Of a stretch of DNA of 64,000 nucleotides, positions 52,852 to 61,873 are shown piece by piece. Source of the DNA: Roseivirga pacifica. Lineage in GTDB: Bacteria > Bacteroidota > Bacteroidia > Cytophagales > Cyclobacteriaceae. The position numbers and the translations under genes are program-made. Location of the stretch: the NCBI RefSeq assembly GCF_900111145.1, contig NZ_FOIR01000004.1, positions 248,001 through 312,000 on the forward strand. Reading direction: 5' to 3'. The notes under the pieces were generated by a model. That model worked only from the letters and a program-made list of their open reading frames with translations. It had not been told where the DNA came from and made no database searches. Within the stretch, counting starts at the first letter, position 1. Each line of letters starts with the position of its first letter.

Positions 52852-52889
52852 AAATACTTTTCGCTGTTAAAGTCCGTTAAAACGGAGTG

Positions 52890-52920
52890 CAAAGGTAATT
52901 AATTCTTTTTCTTTGCAAAA
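52890..52920 (-). promoter_or_regulatory. promoter of tRNA-Arg
   Basis: On the minus strand TTTTG (52916-52920) and TACCTTTG (52890-52897) are 18 bp apart, matching the group consensus. The tRNA starts 38 nt downstream. Confidence 0.7.
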
Positions 52921-52924
52921 CACG

Positions 52925-52956
52925 TTTATGTATACTTTTAAAAAATACTATCTTTG
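52925..52956 (+). promoter_or_regulatory. promoter of the outer-membrane protein gene
   Basis: TATCTTTG (52949-52956) is a perfect -7 box; TTTATG (52925-52930), 18 bp upstream, is a weak -33. The ATG at 52982 is 25 nt further. It is divergent from the tRNA promoter. Confidence 0.55.
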
Positions 52957-52981
52957 CCACCGCTTTAAACAGCGCAACTAT

Positions 52982-53680
52982 ATGAAAAAAAGCCTTTTAA
53001 TATTCGCATTAATTTTTGTCGCATTTTCTGCCAAAGCTCAAAGACCGGATCTTCCGGGTGCATTGGTCTTCGATTTTGGCTTTAATAGCTGGTCAGACAA
53101 GCCTACTGGTGCCGACTTAAACTGGTTTCAGTCAAAAACAGTAAACGCAACTTACTTCTACGACTTACCAATTGGCAAGGGTGGTTTTACCTTAACCCCT
53201 GGTTTAGGCATGAGCTGGGAAAAGTATACATTCGACAACAACACTACACTTGTCTCTAGCATTAGCAACGGCCAGAGAACAACTGAGGTAGTTGACTTAG
53301 AAGATCAATTCGGTTCATTAAGTTTTGATAAATCAAAGCTTGGCCTATTCTACGTAGACATGCCACTTGAAATTAGATGGTATGCGAATAGAGACAAATA
53401 CAGCAGAGGTTTTAGAGTAGCAGCCGGTGGTAAGGTTGGTGTTCTTTACTCTTCTTTTACAAAGGTTAAGTTTCAAGATGCACTTGGCGACAACAGAATG
53501 CTAAAAGACCGAAAAGAGCTAGGGTTTAACCGCTTTAGATACGGCCTACAGGCAAGAGTTGGCTGGGGTGGTTTTGCCATTTTTAGCTTCTACGAACTTT
53601 CTGATAAGTTTGACAACCCTCCGGCAGGCGGGGCGGACACAAGAACACTTACAATAGGAATATCACTAACGGGCTTTTAA
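52982..53680 (+). CDS. outer-membrane beta-barrel protein of unknown function
   Basis: 232 residues from the ATG at 52982 (MKKSLLIFAL); the ORF begins earlier at 52913. The signal peptide ends at SAKAQ. The mature part alternates polar and hydrophobic residues (GGFTLTPGLGMSWEKYTF) and ends in TIGISLTGF, as a porin-like barrel does. It is probably an OmpW/PorT-like small barrel, but no family is certain. Confidence 0.78.
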   Translation: MKKSLLIFALIFVAFSAKAQRPDLPGALVFDFGFNSWSDKPTGADLNWFQSKTVNATYFYDLPIGKGGFTLTPGLGMSWEKYTFDNNTTLVSSISNGQRTTEVVDLEDQFGSLSFDKSKLGLFYVDMPLEIRWYANRDKYSRGFRVAAGGKVGVLYSSFTKVKFQDALGDNRMLKDRKELGFNRFRYGLQARVGWGGFAIFSFYELSDKFDNPPAGGADTRTLTIGISLTGF

Positions 53681-53698
53681 TTAAGCCCTTTTTTCTGC

Positions 53699-54316
53699 CT
53701 AAGAAAAAAAGACAACTGCCGCATAACAGACCAAAAAACCCATTGTGGCCCCGGCCCATATCTCAGCTGGCTTGTGTGCCTTAAGAAAAAGACGAGACCA
53801 AAACACTAAACCACAAAGTGCAACTGACCAAACCAACGGCCAGAACAATGTATTGGTAGAAGCAAACTGGTTTTGAAAGGCTACAATAAAGCCGAGCCAA
53901 CCAGCAACACCAGCTGCATGCGCGCTTATCTTCCACTTAAATGTGATACCATTCGTTAGCACAACCACTGTTGTAATGGCCAAAAAACAATTATACATAA
54001 GCGGAGTCAACCACTCCTGCCCTTTTATAAGGTATGAAACCACCACATAAAATAGCGTAATGAACACAAAAGGGATGTAACGATCTGTTCTATTGACCAT
54101 ATTCAAATCGCGAATAACCCGCGTAGCTTTAAACATGACAACCGTAAGCACCGGAATAACGCAAGTGGTTACAAAAATGAGCGAAACAACTGTCCATCTA
54201 CCTTTATCCGTAAGATTTGAACTACTCCCCAAATGAAATAAGAGGGTATAAAAAACCAATGTCGGCATCAACAATGGCTGAAAAATGTATGTGATTAACT
54301 TGGCGAAAAAACTCAA
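53699..54316 (-). CDS. PAP2-like integral membrane protein
   Basis: 205 residues with about six hydrophobic segments. ISAHAAGVAGW and SRLFLKAHKPAEIWAG resemble PAP2 motifs 2 and 3: a Ser-x-His and an Arg-x5-His. The first motif (K-x6-RP) is not obvious, and the last acidic residue is Glu. It may be a degenerate lipid phosphatase or a phosphatase-related transporter. It lies 1 bp after the rpoN stop on the same strand. Confidence 0.65.
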   Translation of the reverse strand: MSFFAKLITYIFQPLLMPTLVFYTLLFHLGSSSNLTDKGRWTVVSLIFVTTCVIPVLTVVMFKATRVIRDLNMVNRTDRYIPFVFITLFYVVVSYLIKGQEWLTPLMYNCFLAITTVVVLTNGITFKWKISAHAAGVAGWLGFIVAFQNQFASTNTLFWPLVWSVALCGLVFWSRLFLKAHKPAEIWAGATMGFLVCYAAVVFFS

Positions 54317-54317
54317 A

Positions 54318-55793
54318 CTATAATTCTTTTCTTAGTCGCGCTACAGGTATGTTCAGCTGCTCACGATATTTAGCAACTGTTCTACGCGCAATATTGTACC
54401 CTTTTGCCTTGAGTGCCTTTTCTAACTTATCATCCGAAAGCGGCTTCTTCTTGTCTTCGTTATTAATAAACTCAGCCAATACGTTTTTCACTTCTCTCGA
54501 GCTTACATCCTCTCCACTTGCTGTAGAAATTCCCTCGCTAAAGAAGTACTTTAAAGGAAAAATACCGAAATCCGTCTGAACCGACTTGGAGTTAGCCACA
54601 CGCGAAACCGTAGAAATATCCATTTGGATTTCGTTGGCAATATCCTTCAAGATCATAGGGCGAAGTTTGGTTTCATCACCCTCCAAAAAGAATTCATACT
54701 GATACTTCACAATCGCCTCCATTGTTCTTAGCAATGTATTTTGGCGCTGTTTAATAGCATCTATAAACCACTTTGCAGCATCAAGCTTTTGCTTAACAAA
54801 CGAAACGGTCTCTTTTAGCTTCTTATCCTTTTTATCACTCTTATCATATGCCTTAAACATATCAGAGTACGACTGACTTACTCTTAACTCAGGTGCGTTT
54901 CTGGAATTAAGCGTCAAGTCCATCTTTCCATTATTGTTAGAAAGAATAAAATCTGGAATAAGATATTGCGTTTTAACGATTCCACCAGAAACGCCACCCG
55001 GCTTAGGGTTTAGCTTAACAATTGCGGCAACTGCATCTTTCAGCAACTCTTGATCGTCAATATTGAGTTTCCGAACAATCTTATCGTAATGCTTCTTGGT
55101 AAACTCATCAAAGCAATGCTCAATTATTTCAATTGCTGCTTGCAGCACCGGGTCTTCCTCCAAGTCTTCCAACTTTCTTTGAAGTTGAATCAACAAGCAC
55201 TCTTGAAGATTTCTTGCCGCTATGCCAGGAGGATCAAATTGTTGAATTTGACCGAGCAACTCTTCAAGCTCCTCAATATCAGTTTCTATATTTTGTGAGA
55301 ACGCCAAATCGTTTACGATAGCATCCAACTCTCTTCTTATATACCCATCAGATTCAATGCTGCCAATAAGTTGCTTAGCGATGGTTTCGCTACGACTATC
55401 GAGCCCTAAATACCCCAATTGCATCTCAAGCTGATCATTCAAAGAGGCCTGCATGGCGATCGGCATTTCCTTGTCTTCATCATCATAACTACCATCACCT
55501 TGCATTTTATAGCCGGAGTAGTCATCATCTCCAAGGTAGTCCTCTACGTTCAAATCATCGGTAGGGCTCTCCGCCTCGTCATAATCATCTGCTTCACTTA
55601 CTGGCTCAGGCTCTTCTCTCCCCTCTTCCAAAGCAGGGTTCAACTCAAGTTCTTCTTCTACACGCGTATCCAACTCTGCAGTTGGCACCTGTAACAACTT
55701 GATAAACTGAATCTGTTGTGGAGACAGTTTCTGACCTAATGTTTGACTTAAACTGAGTTTCTGCATGCGTTGAGTTTTGTTCGACTCGTTCAA
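54318..55793 (-). CDS. rpoN: RNA polymerase sigma-54 factor
   Basis: 491 residues. Region I is Gln-rich (LSPQQIQFIKLLQVPTAEL) with the leucine-rich activator-interaction part. Region II is acidic. Region III carries the core-binding and DNA-binding domains. ARRTVAKYRE near the end is the RpoN box that contacts the -24 element. It needs enhancer-binding ATPases; none is in this window. Confidence 0.96.
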   Translation of the reverse strand: MNESNKTQRMQKLSLSQTLGQKLSPQQIQFIKLLQVPTAELDTRVEEELELNPALEEGREEPEPVSEADDYDEAESPTDDLNVEDYLGDDDYSGYKMQGDGSYDDEDKEMPIAMQASLNDQLEMQLGYLGLDSRSETIAKQLIGSIESDGYIRRELDAIVNDLAFSQNIETDIEELEELLGQIQQFDPPGIAARNLQECLLIQLQRKLEDLEEDPVLQAAIEIIEHCFDEFTKKHYDKIVRKLNIDDQELLKDAVAAIVKLNPKPGGVSGGIVKTQYLIPDFILSNNNGKMDLTLNSRNAPELRVSQSYSDMFKAYDKSDKKDKKLKETVSFVKQKLDAAKWFIDAIKQRQNTLLRTMEAIVKYQYEFFLEGDETKLRPMILKDIANEIQMDISTVSRVANSKSVQTDFGIFPLKYFFSEGISTASGEDVSSREVKNVLAEFINNEDKKKPLSDDKLEKALKAKGYNIARRTVAKYREQLNIPVARLRKEL

Positions 55794-55977
55794 CCAAAGT
55801 TAAGTAAAGAACGAGAGAAAGAAATGCAATGTGACACTTTTTAACAAAAATCATGCAAAAAATTAAAAACAGCCAAAACATCACACAATCAACCTTTTTT
55901 CTATTCGTTCCATAAGGTTTAGCCACAGCAGTTATTTACCGAAATGACAGTCAATTAATTGTTAATAAGGAGAAAAA

Positions 55978-56001
55978 ATGATTGTTTTGCGTTCATTTTA
56001 A
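55978..56001 (+). CDS. possible 7-codon leader peptide upstream of asnS
   Basis: MIVLRSF, preceded by AAGGAG 6 nt before its ATG, an unusually good ribosome-binding site for this group. It ends 19 nt before the asnS ATG at 56021. It could regulate asnS by translation, but it contains no Asn codon. Weakly supported. Confidence 0.25.
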   Translation: MIVLRSF

Positions 56002-56020
56002 TCGCTTGAGAAATAGCCCC

Positions 56021-57469
56021 ATGAAAACAAAAAGAACAAAAGTATCGGAGCTGCTACAAAGCACTGAATTCGACAGAGAGGTTTTAGTAAAAGGCTGGGT
56101 AAGAACTAAACGTGGAAATAAACACGTGAATTTTATCGCTGTCAATGATGGTTCAACCATTAAGAACATTCAGGTTGTAGCCGACCCAAATCAAATCAGC
56201 GAGGATACTTTGCGACTTGTTACTACTGGAGCTAGTATTTCGGTTACAGGTAAACTTGTGGCATCTCAAGGGGCTGGCCAAAACATGGAAATCCAAGCGT
56301 CTCAGCTGGAAGTACTCGGCACAGCCGACCCTGAAAAGTATCCATTGCAACCAAAAAAGCACTCTTTTGAATTTTTGAGAGAGATTGCGCATTTGCGCCC
56401 AAGAACCAGCACATTTAGTGCAGTTTACAGAATGCGCCACGCTATGTCTTTTGCCGTTCATCAGTTCTTTAACCAAAAGGGCTTTGTATATATGCACACC
56501 CCTATTGTTACTGGTTCTGATGCAGAAGGTGCAGGCGAAATGTTTAGAGTGACAACACTTGATGCTAAAAATCCTCCACTAACAGAGGACGGATCGGTTG
56601 ACTTCAGTGAAGACTTCTTCGGCAAGGAAACAAACCTAACCGTATCGGGTCAGCTGGAAGGAGAACTAGGGGCACTTGCATTGGGAGACATCTACACTTT
56701 CGGGCCAACCTTTAGAGCCGAGAACTCTAACACAACTCGCCATTTAGCGGAATTCTGGATGATTGAGCCAGAAATGGCTTTTTACGAGCTTTCCGACAAC
56801 ATGGACTTGGCTGAAGAATTCTTAAAATACTTGGCCAAATACGCACTAGATAACTGTGCAGATGACCTAGAGTTTTTAGAAAACAGACTACTTGACGAGG
56901 AAAAGAACAAACCTGCAACCGAGCGCAGCCCGATGACCCTGCGCGAAAAGCTACAGTTTGTTGTTGAAAACGACTTCGAAAGAGTTAGCTATACAGATGC
57001 TGTTGAAATATTGAGAAACTCTAAGCCTAACAAAAAGAAGAAATTTCAATTCCCTGTAGAAGGGTGGGGAACAGATCTACAATCAGAACACGAGCGTTAC
57101 CTGGTTGAAAAACATTTCAACAAGCCTGTCATCCTTTTCGATTACCCTAAAGACATCAAAGCATTCTACATGCGCATGAATGATGATGACAAAACTGTTG
57201 GCGCCATGGACATTCTTTTCCCTGGCATTGGCGAGATTGTTGGTGGTTCGCAGCGAGAGGAAAGACTTGATGTACTAAGAGCCAGAATGGCAGAAATGCA
57301 TATTCCTGAAGAAGAAATGGATTGGTACTTAGACACCAGAAGGTTCGGCTCGGTACCACATAGTGGATTCGGACTAGGCTTTGAAAGACTAATGATCTTT
57401 GTAACTGGACTAGGAAATATTAGGGATGTGATTCCTTTCCCAAGAACACCTGGAAACGCAATGTATTAA
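56021..57469 (+). CDS. asnS: asparaginyl-tRNA synthetase
   Basis: 482 residues from the ATG at 56021 ([12 protein letters not shown]). The N-terminal OB fold (residues 15-105) binds the anticodon. [19 protein letters not shown] is class II motif 2 region, and [16 protein letters not shown] is motif 3 (short forms SDAEGAGE and GFGLGFERL). [15 protein letters not shown] is also typical of AsnS. The enzyme charges tRNA-Asn. It has its own terminator. Confidence 0.97.
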   Translation: MKTKRTKVSELLQSTEFDREVLVKGWVRTKRGNKHVNFIAVNDGSTIKNIQVVADPNQISEDTLRLVTTGASISVTGKLVASQGAGQNMEIQASQLEVLGTADPEKYPLQPKKHSFEFLREIAHLRPRTSTFSAVYRMRHAMSFAVHQFFNQKGFVYMHTPIVTGSDAEGAGEMFRVTTLDAKNPPLTEDGSVDFSEDFFGKETNLTVSGQLEGELGALALGDIYTFGPTFRAENSNTTRHLAEFWMIEPEMAFYELSDNMDLAEEFLKYLAKYALDNCADDLEFLENRLLDEEKNKPATERSPMTLREKLQFVVENDFERVSYTDAVEILRNSKPNKKKKFQFPVEGWGTDLQSEHERYLVEKHFNKPVILFDYPKDIKAFYMRMNDDDKTVGAMDILFPGIGEIVGGSQREERLDVLRARMAEMHIPEEEMDWYLDTRRFGSVPHSGFGLGFERLMIFVTGLGNIRDVIPFPRTPGNAMY

Positions 57470-57476
57470 AAACAAC

Positions 57477-57503
57477 AAACCCCGAAACTTTCGGGGTTTT
57501 TCA
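57477..57503 (+). terminator. terminator of asnS
   Basis: AAACCCCGA, loop AACTT, TCGGGGTTT, then TTTC. It also marks the end of the convergent sorting-domain gene. Confidence 0.85.
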
Positions 57504-57881
57504 TTTCTTAGAGAATCTTATGGTTTGTTGGAACTTGGTCCTATCCTCTCGAACCAGCACCAGATAGTAACCTCTTGGAAAACTACTTACATCTACCTTG
57601 TATTTATCGGTACCGTTCTTTTCTAGATAGATGTTCATTTTTGTCCCGATAATACTTCTGATTTCAATTTTAGGCTTACTAAGCTCAGCATCCGTTAGAT
57701 CGATGTTAATCAAATCAGAGGTTGGGTTTGGAAATACCTCAATCTTAACTTTCTCGTCAGATGAAGATCCACCGGCCTCTGCAAGCCTACCGTTTTGGGC
57801 TGAAAGACTCGCACATACCAAAAGCAATATCGCCATTAAGGCGAATCTTTGAAGCGGTATGTTTAGGCTGAAGGTTTTCAT
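57501..57881 (-). CDS. small secreted protein with a type IX sorting domain
   Basis: 126 residues. The signal peptide ends at LSAQ, about 27 residues in. A Ser/Gly-rich linker is followed by a T9SS C-terminal domain that begins with FPNPTSDLINIDL and ends in GYYLVLVREDRTK and TIRFSKK. About 25 residues remain for cargo, so this is almost only a sorting domain. It would be sent through the porT-type secretion system to the cell surface or outside. Function of such mini-proteins is unknown. Confidence 0.85.
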   Translation of the reverse strand: MKTFSLNIPLQRFALMAILLLVCASLSAQNGRLAEAGGSSSDEKVKIEVFPNPTSDLINIDLTDAELSKPKIEIRSIIGTKMNIYLEKNGTDKYKVDVSSFPRGYYLVLVREDRTKFQQTIRFSKK

Positions 57882-57935
57882 TCTCTTATTAGACCCATCA
57901 ATTGACCTGAAGGTTTGGATAAATATACTCTTTTT

Positions 57936-59423
57936 TCAAATAATTTTCTTTTTCCGAACGTTATCAATTGAATATGGTAATGATTCAAGCAAATCTGATG
58001 CCATTAATGACACTTCACCTACCTTTTTTGCAGCATAATCTCCAGCCAAGCCGTGCAAGTAAACCCCACTTAAAGCAGCCTCACTAGCAGCCATCCCCTG
58101 CCCAAGCAAAGCTGTTATAATTCCAGCAAGCACATCTCCACTACCACCCGTTGCCATACCAGCATTGCCCGTATTATTGAAAACCACTCGTTCACTATCA
58201 ACAACTGCTGTATGTGCACCCTTTAACACAATCACTAAATCGTACTTTTTCGCAGCCTGTTGTGCCCGCTCCAATCTTTCAAAACCATCCTTACACTCAC
58301 CAAACAACCTATGAAATTCTCCCACATGCGGTGTTAATACCGTTTTACTCGGTAACTCTTTCAGAAGCAAAGGGTTTTGCGCCAAAATATTTAGTGCATC
58401 TGCATCTAGTACCAAAGGCTTCTCAACTGACCTAAGAAATTGCAGAAGCCCATGAACAGTTGACTCATTAACACCTAACCCGGGGCCAATACAAATAGCA
58501 GAGGCATCAGACTGAACAACCGGATTTGAAATAAACTCACCCCCCTCATCCACAGTAACCATGGCTTCTGGCACACTTACTTGCATTGCTGTATACCCTT
58601 CTCTTGGTATATGAACAGTGAGCAACCCAGCCCCTGACCGCATAATTGCTTTGGCACAAAGAATTGCTGCCCCCATTTTTCCATAGCTGCCTGCCAACAA
58701 TTGCACCTTACCAAAATTACCTTTATGACTGAACTTTTCTCGTTTTGGCAAACCAACATCACTCGCCTCTATCAAGTAAAAATCCGACTCTTGCCCCTCA
58801 ATAAAAGCCTCATTGAGCCCAATATCGACACAATGCCATTTCCCAGTGAACCTCCCAGTTTCGGGAACAAAAAAAGAGCGTTTTGGTCTTTGAAAAGTAA
58901 TGGTATCATCAGCCCTAATAACTGCACCATGACCAGAGGAATCTGCAAAAAGACCAGACGGAACATCCACGCTAACCACAGGCACATCACTCCTATTAAT
59001 ATCATCAAACAGATCGGCCAGCCAACCTTCAACAGGCCTATTGAGCCCTGAGCCAAAAATTGCATCGATAATCAACTCACAGTTAACTCCAGTGTGGTCG
59101 CCCTCCTTTAAAACCACACAATTATCTAAGCGATCAAAATTACTCTTACAATCGGCCGAAAGACTATCAGCATACTTTACCAAGTAAGCCTGCGCATCTA
59201 CTCCATTCCGCTGAAGCAACCTGGCAATTGCCAGACCATCGCCACCATTATTACCGGTTCCGGCAAACACACAGACAGAAGACACCGCAGGGTACAATTC
59301 AAGAAAGCATTCCACAAACCGCTTAGAAGCCCTCTCCATAAGATCAATAGAGGAAATCCCCTCCTTTGTAATCGTAAAGCTATCGGTTGCGCGCGTTTGC
59401 GCTGCGCTAATAATTTTCTTCAT
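57936..59423 (-). CDS. nnr: bifunctional NAD(P)H-hydrate epimerase/dehydratase
   Basis: 495 residues. The N-terminal YjeF_N Rossmann domain has GTGNNGGDGLAIAR and DAIFGSGLNRPVEG, with VDVPSGLFADS. The C-terminal ribokinase-like dehydratase has GPGLGV and NAGMATGGSGDVLAGII with the catalytic Asp. It repairs hydrated NADH and NADPH. It overlaps the HhH gene by 4 nt (ATGA). Confidence 0.96.
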   Translation of the reverse strand: MKKIISAAQTRATDSFTITKEGISSIDLMERASKRFVECFLELYPAVSSVCVFAGTGNNGGDGLAIARLLQRNGVDAQAYLVKYADSLSADCKSNFDRLDNCVVLKEGDHTGVNCELIIDAIFGSGLNRPVEGWLADLFDDINRSDVPVVSVDVPSGLFADSSGHGAVIRADDTITFQRPKRSFFVPETGRFTGKWHCVDIGLNEAFIEGQESDFYLIEASDVGLPKREKFSHKGNFGKVQLLAGSYGKMGAAILCAKAIMRSGAGLLTVHIPREGYTAMQVSVPEAMVTVDEGGEFISNPVVQSDASAICIGPGLGVNESTVHGLLQFLRSVEKPLVLDADALNILAQNPLLLKELPSKTVLTPHVGEFHRLFGECKDGFERLERAQQAAKKYDLVIVLKGAHTAVVDSERVVFNNTGNAGMATGGSGDVLAGIITALLGQGMAASEAALSGVYLHGLAGDYAAKKVGEVSLMASDLLESLPYSIDNVRKKKII

Positions 59424-60355
59424 CGGAAATCCAGGTAAGGTAAAAGTTTGACTACTTGAGTACTGTCGAATGTCTCGACCTTTAATAGGTCATTGGCATT
59501 GGTGAATTTACCGTTTTTACTTTTCGTGTTCAAAATATCACCGGCCTGTTGGTAAGAGATATACGGATGTGCGTTGAGCTGCTTAAAAGTAGCTAAGTTG
59601 ATCGCCAGTTTTTTTAACTGATAATCCTCACAAATAAGGTGCGGTTGCAAAGCCACAAAAAGAGAGTCGGACAGCCCATAAACCTCCCGCAACTGCTCAA
59701 CATGATAAAAGCCTCCAAGCAAATCTCGATATTTAACGATTCTGCGCGCATAGGCTGGCCCAATACCCCGTAAGGCGCGCAGGCTCATTGAATCGGCACT
59801 AGCAATATTTACAACTAAAAATTCTTCAGCTTTTTTCTCTGGTGCCCTCACCTCAATCTCACCATCAGGTTTAGGTACTTTTGGCGTTGGCTTCTTTTCT
59901 ACCCTAGCCTTAACCTTATCGGGCAAGAGAATGAATTGCTCAAGTCTATTATAAGTCGAATCTGGGAAATCATAAATTCTCTTTAAGTCAGCTTTCACCC
60001 TAAATTGACCACCCTTAGACCGATAATTTTCTATTCGATCCGCTATAAAACCTGGAACGCCCAGCAGCCTCAAACTATCTCCAGAAACCACATTTGGATT
60101 AAATAAGAATTCCTCTGGTTTTGATGGAGAAACTAGCTCATTAGGCCGCACCGACTCTTTCACTCTTGCTACCAGACTATCGAGCAATACGGCATCATGT
60201 TCATAGTTCTGATAATCAACCCTAAACCAGGCCGAATAGAATTTTGGAGATAAGACTATAAGCACCAACAATGGAACCAAAACCACCACAGCATTGGTTT
60301 CTGTCTTGGTAAAACCGAAATAGTGTTTAATCCATTGTTTCAATCGGAATTTCAA
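59420..60355 (-). CDS. helix-hairpin-helix protein with a membrane anchor
   Basis: 311 residues. One hydrophobic segment at about 20-42 anchors it. Three HhH-type stretches follow: VSGDSLRLLGVPGFIADRIENY, SADSMSLRALRGIGPAYARRI (GIGPAYARRI) and LATFKQLNAHPYISYQQAGDI, similar to ComEA-like DNA-binding repeats. It is probably a membrane-tethered DNA-binding protein, perhaps in DNA uptake or chromosome organisation. It is coupled to nnr, a metabolite-repair gene. Confidence 0.78.
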   Translation of the reverse strand: MKFRLKQWIKHYFGFTKTETNAVVVLVPLLVLIVLSPKFYSAWFRVDYQNYEHDAVLLDSLVARVKESVRPNELVSPSKPEEFLFNPNVVSGDSLRLLGVPGFIADRIENYRSKGGQFRVKADLKRIYDFPDSTYNRLEQFILLPDKVKARVEKKPTPKVPKPDGEIEVRAPEKKAEEFLVVNIASADSMSLRALRGIGPAYARRIVKYRDLLGGFYHVEQLREVYGLSDSLFVALQPHLICEDYQLKKLAINLATFKQLNAHPYISYQQAGDILNTKSKNGKFTNANDLLKVETFDSTQVVKLLPYLDFR

Positions 60356-60492
60356 GGTGTGTGCGTTTTGAAATTAATACAATTAAATATACCGAAAGTA
60401 TTAAAACCCAGAGAATTGTCAAACAATTATTTAGAAGCATTCTAAATATCAAACACTGATTTTTATCACTTTTATTAAGAATATGCAGAGGT

Positions 60493-60500
60493 TATTTTTG
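60493..60500 (+). promoter_or_regulatory. -7 box (TATTTTTG) of hemA
   Basis: A perfect TAnnTTTG; a CTTTTA-like -33 is 18 bp upstream. The ATG is 29 nt downstream. Confidence 0.5.
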
Positions 60501-60529
60501 CAGGCAGTATTAGAAGAAAGTAGGCAGCA

Positions 60530-61792
60530 ATGCAGGGCGATTTCAAAGTAATAAGCTTATCATACAAAAACACACCGGTTGAGATCAGAGAGGTTATCGC
60601 ATTAGATGACAATCTTATCAAATCGATGTTAGAAGAGATTAGAGACCTCTTCCCTGTTTCTGAAGCGCTTATTATTTCCACCTGCAACCGTACCGAATTC
60701 TATTACTCAAGCGAAACCGAAGTAGCTGCTCAGCTTATTCAATTCCTAGGTTTAAAAAAAGGAATTGCTGATATGGAGCAATACATGGAGCATTTTCAGG
60801 TAATCAATGATCCTGAAAGCGCTTCAGAACACCTGTTCCGTGTGGCTTTAGGGCTCGAAGCTCAAGTAGTTGGTGACTTACAAATCATCAATCAAGTAAA
60901 AAGAGCTTACCAAATGTCTGCCGATGCACAAATGGCAGGGCCATTTTTGCACCGCGTGCTTCACACCATCTTTTACGCTAACAAGCGTGTTTTTCAAGAA
61001 ACTAACTTCAGGAATGGTGCTGCGAGTGTTTCCTACGCAACTTCTGAATTGGTGAAAACATTAGCCGAAAACCTAGAGAACCCTAAGATCTTACTCCTAG
61101 GCCTGGGTGAAATTGGTGAAGACTTAGCCAGACACATGGCTGAGACCAAGCTTGACGTAAGCATTACGAATAGAACTACAGAAGTTGCCGATAAGCTCGG
61201 TCTTGAATGTCAACTGAACGTGCTTCCATTTGACCAATTAGACAAGAGCTTTAATGAATTTGACGTAGTAATTTCCAGCGTTGCTGTTAGACACTTCATC
61301 AATCCGGAGCAACTTGCCAACACCGAAATCAAAGGCATTAAATATTTTGTCGACCTATCTATTCCTCGATCAATCGATCCTGCTATTGAAGATATTAAAG
61401 GTGTTGCCCTCTACAATATTGACGAAATTCAAAACAATGCATCAGCAGCTTTGAATAAGCGACTGGCCGCAATTCCTGATGTTGAAGCCATAATTGCAGA
61501 TTCTCTGGATGATGTAAACGAATGGTCGATGGAAATGGAAGTTTCTCCAACCATTCACAAGCTTAAAGGCGCGCTAGAGCAAATCAGACAAGATGAGCTT
61601 AAAAAGCATTTGAAGCACGCATCGCCTGAAATGGAAGCTTTTGCGGAAAAACTCTCGAAGAGTTTAACGCAAAAAATAATGAAGCTACCTGTACTTCAAC
61701 TAAAAGCAGCCTGCAAAAGAGGTGAAGCAGAAACATTGATTGACATATTGAACGATTTGTTCGATTTGGAAAATCAAGCCGTAAAAAAGTAA
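60530..61792 (+). CDS. hemA: glutamyl-tRNA reductase
   Basis: 420 residues. TCNRTEFYYS places the catalytic Cys at residue 52. The NADPH-binding domain has LLLGLGEIGEDLARH, and the C-terminal helical dimerisation domain follows. It makes glutamate-1-semialdehyde, the first committed step of tetrapyrrole synthesis by the C5 route. No other haem gene is adjacent in the window. Confidence 0.97.
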   Translation: MQGDFKVISLSYKNTPVEIREVIALDDNLIKSMLEEIRDLFPVSEALIISTCNRTEFYYSSETEVAAQLIQFLGLKKGIADMEQYMEHFQVINDPESASEHLFRVALGLEAQVVGDLQIINQVKRAYQMSADAQMAGPFLHRVLHTIFYANKRVFQETNFRNGAASVSYATSELVKTLAENLENPKILLLGLGEIGEDLARHMAETKLDVSITNRTTEVADKLGLECQLNVLPFDQLDKSFNEFDVVISSVAVRHFINPEQLANTEIKGIKYFVDLSIPRSIDPAIEDIKGVALYNIDEIQNNASAALNKRLAAIPDVEAIIADSLDDVNEWSMEMEVSPTIHKLKGALEQIRQDELKKHLKHASPEMEAFAEKLSKSLTQKIMKLPVLQLKAACKRGEAETLIDILNDLFDLENQAVKK

Positions 61793-61873
61793 TTCCACCA
61801 AAGCCTCAAAGCTTCATTCCATTTTCCTTACAAATTTCGTAAGCTTGGCGTTTTATTTACGTTGCCATACTTA

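Noticed and set aside
52623-52880. 85-residue ORF over tRNA-Arg
   Set aside because: It reads through the tRNA gene and the terminator hairpin.
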